A stretch of 64,000 nucleotides of DNA from Mesomycoplasma neurolyticum (GTDB lineage: Bacteria; Bacillota_I; Bacilli_A; Mycoplasmatales; Metamycoplasmataceae), in contig NZ_LR214951.1 in NCBI RefSeq assembly GCF_900660485.1, forward strand, positions 186,001 through 250,000, written 5' to 3'. The notes beneath the pieces were generated by a model. The model made no database searches, was not told the DNA's origin, and worked only from the letters and a program-made list of their open reading frames with translations. Of the stretch, positions 55,525 to 64,000 are shown in pieces. Both the position numbers and the translations under genes were made by a program. Positions within the stretch are counted from its first letter, which is position 1; every line of letters begins with the position of its first letter.

Positions 55525-55950
55525 GTGCTTAAAAAAATAAAATGAATTTTACTTTTATATTTATTAGTTTTTTTAGCATTAAGTATTTATGCATTTTGAG
55601 ATTTTTCATTATTGTTAGGCTGAATATTTGCAATGCTATCAATAGGTGGTGGGCTTTTTTTAAAAAACAAATTAATTATTTATCTTTTTTTAAAAAAAGT
55701 AAAAAAATCTATTGATTTTAAAAGAAAAGATAAAGCTAAAATAATTTTTGTATATTTTTTATTTAATTTAATATTTATTGGCTTTCAGGTTTTGATTGTA
55801 ATTTGTATCCTTTTATTTAATCTTAAATTTAATGATAATAAAAAATTACCAGATATTGGAATATACCCAATAAATATTATTAGTTTTATGATCGGTGTTT
55901 TAATGTTTATGCCATTTATCATAATCAAAACATTAAACAAAAAATTTTAG
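55525..55950 (+). CDS. MG406-type membrane protein before the ATP synthase genes
   Basis: A 141-aa protein with about four hydrophobic segments, probably the mycoplasma counterpart of AtpI/MG406, judged by position and topology. AtpI helps assemble the subunit c ring in other bacteria. Translation is taken to start at GTG 55525, which follows AAGGGGT; the ATG two bases earlier is out of frame. TGA is Trp in three places in the first half. atpB follows after 43 nt. Confidence 0.7.
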
Positions 55951-55993
55951 TATATTTAATTTATATAACATATAAAAAAATAAAGGAGGTGAA

Positions 55994-56674
55994 ATGGGAG
56001 CATTTTTCGATAATTGACAACAACCACAACTTTTTACACTTTTTGTTGTAGTGTTTTTAATTTTATTGTTTTCAATTATTGTTTATTTCAAAATTAAAAA
56101 AGAAAAAGCAGATAAAGCACCTGGTATAGTAGTTTTTATTGCTGAAAAATATTATAATTTTTTAGATGGTTTTTTTACTGGAAATGAAGTTAAAAAAATT
56201 AATTTTTTAAAACCTTATTTATTTGCACTTTTTACTTTTTTATTATTTGGAAATTTAATTTCACTTTTTGGTGTTGAACCAATTGGAAGTAGTATTTCAA
56301 TACCATTAACATTAACATTGATGTCTCATTTAGGGACTCAAATTATAGGAATTTTTTGTTTAAAGTGGCGTTACTTTGTTAAATATTTAAATCCATTAGA
56401 AATAGTTTCGGCTATTTCACCTTTACTATCTTTATCATTTAGGTTGTTTGGTAATATAATTGGTGGTTCAGTTATATTATTGCTACTTTATGGTGGACTA
56501 AATTATGTTTGAGGATTATTACCTATTGGTGTTTTTTCTATGTTTAATTTACCAGCATCATTATTTTTAGCACCATTTTTATTTTATTTTGACATTTTTG
56601 GTCCTTTTATTCAAGCGTATGTATTTACACTTTTAACAGCTGTTGCTTGATCTTCAAATACAACTAATGATTAA
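55994..56674 (+). CDS. atpB: ATP synthase Fo subunit a
   Basis: Forms the proton half-channels next to the c-ring, 226 aa. The essential arginine lies in LSFRLFGNIIGG. Other family features are KPYLFALFTFLLFGNLISLFG and FGPFIQAYVFTLLTAVAW at the C-terminal helix. AAAGGAGGTG precedes the ATG. A 94-nt gap with -10-like boxes separates it from atpE. It is the first core gene of the operon atpB-E-F-H-A-G-D-C. Confidence 0.95.
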
Positions 56675-56708
56675 GGGTTTAATTATTATTTTATATAAAT
56701 GAAACACT

Positions 56709-56714
56709 TATAAT
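56709..56714 (+). promoter_or_regulatory. Possible internal promoter before atpE
   Basis: TATAAT in the only sizeable gap of the ATP synthase operon; TACAAT follows at 56724-56729. Either could add transcription for subunit c, which is needed in many copies per complex. Confidence 0.3.
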
Positions 56715-56768
56715 TTTTATTATTACAATAAAATATAAATATTTTTTTAAAAAGAGAGGTTTAAAAAT

Positions 56769-57053
56769 ATGAACACAGAAATTTTAGAAATTGCAAACAA
56801 ATTATCACAAGAAAATCCATCTAATGCAGTGGGAGTTGGGCTTGTAGCTGTTGGAGCAGGTGCATCATTAATTGGTGTTATGGGAATAGGAGTTGGACAA
56901 GGTTATGCAGCTGGTAAAGCTGTTGAAGCTGTAGCAAAAAACCCAGAAGCAGAAAAAAGCATTGTTAAACTTTTAATTATTGGCTGTGCAATCGCTGAAA
57001 CATCATCAATTTATTGCCTTATAGTTGCTATTCTTTTATTATTTGTTTTTTAA
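56769..57053 (+). CDS. atpE: ATP synthase Fo subunit c
   Basis: Rotor-ring subunit of 94 aa with two membrane helices. The polar loop AKNPEAE lies between them, and the ion-carrying carboxylate is Glu77 (GCAIAETSSIY). The first helix has the Gly-rich packing pattern (GVGLVAVGAGASLIGVMGIG). The N-terminus is about 15-20 residues longer than in E. coli, usual in mycoplasmas. AAGAGAGG is the ribosome site. Confidence 0.95.
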   Translation: MNTEILEIANKLSQENPSNAVGVGLVAVGAGASLIGVMGIGVGQGYAAGKAVEAVAKNPEAEKSIVKLLIIGCAIAETSSIYCLIVAILLLFVF

Positions 57054-57063
57054 ATTTTAAAAA

Positions 57064-57642
57064 ATGTTAACACAAAATTTATCACAAAACACTAGTGAAA
57101 AAACTAATGAATTCTCAGCTGGCGAAGAAATATCAAAATTATTTAAAAATATTTTGCCTAATGTCTGAGTAATGCTGGCAACTTTAGTTGCATTTATTAT
57201 TGTTTTAATTATCTTATATTTTCTTGTTTATTCTCCTTTGAGAAAGGTAATACAGGAAAAAAGAGAATTTATTCAAAAAAATATAAATGAAACTATAGTT
57301 AAAAAAGAACAAGCAATTAAATTTGAATTACAAAAAAAACATGAACTATCAATTGCAAAGCAGAAAGCTTTGGAAATAATAGAACAATCTAGATTTAATT
57401 CTGAAAAAGAGTCATTAATTACAATTAATAATGCGAAAATTGAGGCTAAACAAATTATTAATGATGGAAATAGAGCTATTAAAAAAATGCAGTTAGATTA
57501 TCAACAACAATATAAAAATGATGTAGTTAATACAGCTGTGAAACTAGCTTCTAAAATTATTGAAAAAAATATTAATGAGAATGATAATCAAAATTTAATA
57601 CAAACATTTTTTGATAATATAGAAACAGAAAATAATGAATAA
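57064..57642 (+). CDS. atpF: ATP synthase Fo subunit b
   Basis: Peripheral stalk subunit, 192 aa. A membrane segment at about 36-58 (LATLVAFIIVLIILYFLVYS) is followed by a long charged coiled coil that binds subunit delta. About 35 residues precede the membrane helix, but no lipobox Cys is present, unlike some mycoplasma b subunits. TGA (Trp) lies just before the helix. It overlaps atpH by 8 nt. Confidence 0.93.
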
Positions 57643-58189
57643 AATAAAATCATCTAATTATGCTCATGCATTGTTTTCAATAGCTTTAGAAGAAAAAAAA
57701 ATAAAAAGTTTTTTAAATCATTTGCAAGAAATTAACAATATTTTTCTTGCTAATGAAAAAATTTTTTTTATTTTATCTTCTTTTAATCTTACACAAGATG
57801 AAAAAGAAGATATTATTGACAAGATTTTTCAAAATACTGTTTTTGAAAAAACTATTATTAATTTTTTAAAATTATTAACAAAAAAAAGATATATTAATAA
57901 ATTACCTGAAATTTTTAATACATTCCAAAAAGAAGCATTTCAACATTTAAATATAAAAAAAGGTGTTGTTTATTCAACAAGAATTTTAAATGAAAATGAA
58001 ATGCAAAAATTGGTAAATAAAATTAAAGAGAAAATAAATTGTGAAATTCATTTAGTGAATGAAATAGATACATCACTTATTGCAGGGATTAAAATCGAAA
58101 TTGAAAACCATATTTTTGAAAATTCAATAATTTCTAAATTAGAGGGTATAAAAGATTATATTTTAAAGGAGAAAACAAATGGCTTTTAA
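57635..58189 (+). CDS. atpH: ATP synthase F1 subunit delta
   Basis: Connects the b stalk to the alpha3beta3 head, 184 aa. The helical N-terminal domain begins [19 protein letters not shown]. The C-terminal signature [22 protein letters not shown] corresponds to the family's GG-x-I...DGSV--L motif. It overlaps atpF by 8 nt and atpA by 11 nt. Confidence 0.93.
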   Translation: MNKIKSSNYAHALFSIALEEKKIKSFLNHLQEINNIFLANEKIFFILSSFNLTQDEKEDIIDKIFQNTVFEKTIINFLKLLTKKRYINKLPEIFNTFQKEAFQHLNIKKGVVYSTRILNENEMQKLVNKIKEKINCEIHLVNEIDTSLIAGIKIEIENHIFENSIISKLEGIKDYILKEKTNGF

Positions 58190-59744
58190 TAAAAATGATA
58201 TTTCTTCAATAATTAAAGAACAAATAAAAAAATATGAAAATAAGGCTCATTATTATGAAACTGGAAAAGTTATAACTGTTGGTGATGGTGTGGCCTTGAT
58301 TTCAGGTTTAGAAAAGGCTATTTTAGGTGAAATTATTGAATTTGAAAGTAATGTTAAAGGAATGGTCTTGAATCTAGAAGAAGATTTTGTTGGTGTTGTA
58401 ATCTTAGGTAATGACCAAAAAGTATTTGAAGGTCAAATAGTTAAAAGAACAAATAAAATTATTTCTGTTGCAGTAGGTCAAGAAATAATTGGTAGAGTTA
58501 TTAATGCATTAGGTGAACCTATTGATGGTAAAGGTCCTATTAATAGTGCTAAAACAAGGAATGTTTTTACAAATACACCAGAAATAATGAAAAGACAAGA
58601 AGTTAACCAACCACTTAAAACAGGTATTCTTTTGATAGATTCACTAATTCCAATTGGTAAAGGGCAAAGAGAACTAATTATTGGTGATCGTCAAACTGGT
58701 AAAACAGCAATTGCTATTGATACCATTTTAAACCAAAAAAATCAAGATGTTTACTGTATTTATGTAGCAATAGGGCAAAAAAATTCAACTATTGCACAAA
58801 TTGTATCTAAACTTGAAAAAGAAGGAGCTCTTGAATATACAACTATCGTTGTTGCAAGTGCTTCTGAGCTTTCACCTTTACAATATATTTCACCTTATGT
58901 TGGGGTTACAATTGCAGAAGAATTTATGGAGCAAGGGAAAGATGTTTTAATTGTTTATGATGATTTATCAAAACATGCTGTTGCATATAGAACACTTTCA
59001 CTTTTATTAAGAAGACCACCAGGGCGTGAAGCTTTTCCAGGAGATATTTTTTATCAACATTCCTATTTATTAGAAAGAGCAGCTAAACTTAATGAAAAAA
59101 ATGGTGGTGGTTCAATAACAGCGCTTCCAATTATTGAAACTCAATCAGGTGATATTTCAGCCTATATTCCAACAAACGTAATTTCAATTACAGATGGACA
59201 AATATTTATGAAAGAGTCATTATTTAATTCAGGGCAAAGACCAGCTGTTGATGTAGGTTTCTCAGTTTCTAGAGTTGGTTCTTCAGCACAAACAAAATTA
59301 ATGAAATCTGTAGTTTCATCACTTAAACTTGAACTTGCGCAATATAATGAAATGAAAGCTTTTGCTCAATTTGGTTCAGATTTAGATGAATCTACTAAAA
59401 AAATACTTAGTCATGGAAGTAAAGTATATGAAATATTAAAACAAGATCAATATTTACATATTTCCGAAATTGATCAAGTTATTTTACTTTTTACTATTCA
59501 ATATCAAATTGTTAACCCAATTCCATTAAATGAAATTCGTGCTTTTAACAATGAATTATTGCAATGAATTAACACTGAAAATGAAATGTTAAAATTAAAA
59601 GCTGAAATTTTAAAAAATAAAACTTTAGATAGCCAAACACTTTCAAAACTTTATAAAAAATTAGTTGATTTTGCTAATGATTTTACTTCAAAAATTGATG
59701 ATTATAACCCAAATAATCATTTAAAAATTCCTCAATTAAATTAA
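58179..59744 (+). CDS. atpA: ATP synthase F1 subunit alpha
   Basis: Non-catalytic nucleotide-binding subunit, 521 aa. P-loop GDRQTGKT is near residue 170. [25 protein letters not shown] and the ATPase alpha/beta signature [14 protein letters not shown] are all present. A TGA after residue 462 is Trp, giving a normal-length C-terminal helical domain that ends IPQLN. The start AAAGGAG lies within the end of atpH. Confidence 0.97.
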
Positions 59745-59745
59745 T

Positions 59746-62002
<2,257 letters not shown>

Positions 62003-62003
<1 letters not shown>

Positions 62004-62389
62004 TGAATGAAATAAATTTAAAAATTATTAGTCCAAAAGGTGTTTTTAAAGCAACCAAATCTGATTTAGTAACAATTGAAACAATTGATGGTTTTCGTGG
62101 TTTTCAATATGGTATAACACCTGTTGTAACAATAATTGAAAATGGCCAAATTTGAATAAATTCTTCATGATCTAAAAATCAAGAAATTTATTGAGCAAAA
62201 TCTGGTTTTGTTTATGGTGATAAAGAAAATCTTTTTATCATTGTTGAAGAAATATCTAAAACTAAAGATGATTTTAAAGAAATAAAAATTAATGAAATAA
62301 AAACTAAAAGTAAAAATCAACATTTCGAAATGTCGCATAAAAAAGCAATGATCAAGAAAAATATAGAAAAATCAAAGAAAAACAATTAA
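62003..62389 (+). CDS. atpC: ATP synthase F1 subunit epsilon
   Basis: Regulatory and coupling subunit, 128 aa. The beta-sandwich start NLKIISPKGVFKATKSDLVT is typical, with GFRGFQYGITPVVTIIENG in place of the usual MP-H-P-LAGL segment and AKSGFVYGDKENLFIIVE afterwards. The C-terminal helix is Lys-rich. Overlap with atpD (TAATG) indicates coupling. A terminator follows 29 nt later. Confidence 0.9.
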
Positions 62390-62417
62390 GAATTTATTAC
62401 AATATTATTTTTATAGA

Positions 62418-62458
62418 AAAATAAAAACGCAGCATTTATGTGTTTGCGTTTTTATTTT
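62418..62458 (+). terminator. Terminator of the ATP synthase operon
   Basis: Perfect 14-bp stem (AAAATAAAAACGCA 62418-62431 with TGCGTTTTTATTTT 62445-62458) around a 13-nt loop, ending in T-rich sequence. Confidence 0.88.
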
Positions 62459-62524
62459 GTATTTTTTGATTATAGCAAATAATAAAATATTTTAAAAAAA
62501 TAAACAAATATAAAAAAAATGTTA

Positions 62525-62530
62525 TATAAT
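62525..62530 (+). promoter_or_regulatory. Probable -10 box of the final lipoprotein gene
   Basis: TATAAT about 78 nt before the lipoprotein start, following the ATP synthase terminator. A leader of about 70 nt would result. Confidence 0.45.
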
Positions 62531-62607
62531 TGATTTGTTATTTGTTTTAAATATTATTTAATATAAACAGTAACAAAAAAAAGTAGAAAGAAATTATTTG
62601 TTTAATA

Positions 62608-64000
62608 ATGACAAATAAAATGACAAATTATAAAAAAATAAAATCATTACTTATGTTTTCCGCTTTAGGTGTGATTTCCACAACTTCTTTTATCGCTTGT
62701 ACAGAGGTAAAAAATTCAAAAGAGAATCAAGTAAATTCAAAACAGAACGAAGAAAATTCAGATCCTAAAACTCAAAAAGAAATTAAAGAATATGTACATT
62801 CCACTAATTTATCTAATGCAAAATCTGATGAAATAAAAGATGAATTTCAATTAATTGTTACAAAAGAAGGTGAAGATAAATACTTAGAGATTTTAACTAT
62901 TATTCAAAATCAACTAACAAATGGTTCAACAATTTATGATATTTTTCAATACTTTTTAGATCATCATCATTATCCAGATCAAAAATGAGTTGAAGTAAAA
63001 CAGAATGATACTTGAAGAGCGAAAATTCTAAGTGAAAAAAATTGAGAAGTAAATTTTGATAATGATAATTGAATTATTGAATTTAAAATACCTATAAAAG
63101 AAAATGATTCAAAAATTTATAAAAAATTATTATTAAAATTTAAAAAACCTGAAAATATTTACAAACAAAGTATTATAGAATCAAGAAAAATACAAATCAC
63201 TTTAAATGATAATATGCATGTTGATTATTCTAAGTTTAAAAATGATTTTTATAAAAAATTATTTGAAACAGGATCAGCTGGTGATGCTATTACTTCTATG
63301 TCTGAAGGAGAAAATCCTTGATTTAAGAAAGAAATAAAAGATACTAATTACATTGATCAGACATGAGAATATAATGTTGTTTTTAATGATGAAACTAAAG
63401 TAGTAAGATTAGAAACAAAATTAATTAACAAAAAAGATCCTGAAAATGATAAAAAATATGACACATTTTACTTTAAATTTGATCAAAAAGATAAACCAAC
63501 TTTAATGAATTTATCAAAAGATTTATCAAATGAAAAAGCTACAAATAAAAACCTAGATATAAAACTTTCAGAAAAAACTAAAAATAATTATTTAGATTTT
63601 GTGACATGACTCAAAGTATGAGCACCACAAGTAAGAATTAGTGAAATATTTAAATTTTATTTTACAGAAGAAAATGCTTTTCAACATAATGAAAACTTAA
63701 TTAGCTTTTTAGAAAATCCAAGAAACAAAAGCTTATTATCTGGTTGAAAAGTAGAATTTGATGACACTAATTTAATTATCAAGTTAACAGTAAAAGTAAA
63801 TCAAAATATTTTCGAGAATGAAAAAATTATTGATAAACAACCTCGTGATGAAGTAATTATTCTTAAATTTAATTCACTTTCTGATAATGAAAAATATCCA
63901 AATGATAAAATTGTAATAGAATTAAAAGATGATTCTATGAGTTATCAAGAATTTGTTAATAAATACAAAGAAAATATTTATTCTAATAATAATCTTATAA
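62608..64000 (+). CDS. Surface lipoprotein, 3' end outside window
   Basis: At least 464 codons. The signal peptide ends TSFIAC (lipidated Cys31 counting from ATG 62608; ATG 62620 is an alternative start with a poorer context). A low-complexity Asn/Lys/Glu/Ser linker follows, then repeated segments of similar character: KWVEVKQNDTWRAKILSEKNW, NPWFKKEIKDTNYIDQTWEYNV and LSGWKVEFDDTNLIIKL. These look like diverged repeats of a Trp-containing beta-type unit, each tied to an xIxDIFQYF or AGDAITSM-like helix. This suggests a repeat-built mycoplasma surface antigen. No function is recognised. Confidence 0.75.

Overview
The window comes from a mollicute, most likely a glycolytic member of the Mycoplasma hominis/bovis/synoviae lineage. 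The DNA is very AT-rich. Nearly every long gene reads through in-frame TGA codons at conserved tryptophan positions (genetic code 4), several genes encode lipoproteins with a Cys lipobox, and no cell-wall synthesis genes are present. A species cannot be named from sequence alone.

Layout: (1) 1-6.25 kb is housekeeping: the start of pyruvate kinase and tRNA-Ser(GGA) on the minus strand, then glyS-dnaG-rpoD-nif3 on the plus strand. (2) 6.25-21.4 kb is a nutrient-acquisition operon. A promoter, a 36-codon leader ORF and a mutually exclusive antiterminator/terminator precede an 1,803-aa PDxFFG-family surface protein with an HExxH zinc-protease motif, then oppABCDF and a lipoprotein. (3) 21.5-24.7 kb holds a fructose PTS permease and a convergent YihY/BrkB membrane protein. 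(4) 24.8-33.8 kb is a tightly overlapping five-gene block: a divergent DprA, a two-TM pilin-like protein, a VirB6-like polytopic protein, a VirB4/TraE-type ATPase and a 1,339-aa bitopic surface protein. The last four resemble the conjugation core of mycoplasma ICEs, but no relaxase, coupling protein or transposase lies nearby. (5) 33.8-38.5 kb has a HAD phosphatase and nrdF-nrdI-nrdE; NrdF has the Val/Pro/Lys ligand substitutions of the metal-free class Ie enzyme. (6) 38.5-44.5 kb has a decayed RloA/RloB-like defence pair, a solute-binding lipoprotein and a two-gene nuclease module. (7) 44.5-47.7 kb has ung, then ybeY-cdd-era-nadE. (8) 47.7-51.1 kb has two decayed genes (nucleotidyltransferase-like, M42 peptidase) and an MFS-like transporter. 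(9) 51.2-55.3 kb is the minus-strand division cluster mraZ-rsmH-ftsA-like-ftsZ with an MraZ-type operator. (10) 55.5-62.4 kb is the complete F1Fo ATP synthase operon, followed by a lipoprotein cut by the window end.

The most interesting systems are the DprA plus type IV secretion-like operon, which could be a domesticated DNA-transfer or DNA-uptake machine, and the candidate ribosome-controlled attenuator before the surface protease/Opp operon. Together, the surface protease, Opp, PTS, lipoproteins and nucleases fit a scavenging parasite that imports peptides, sugars and nucleic-acid breakdown products.
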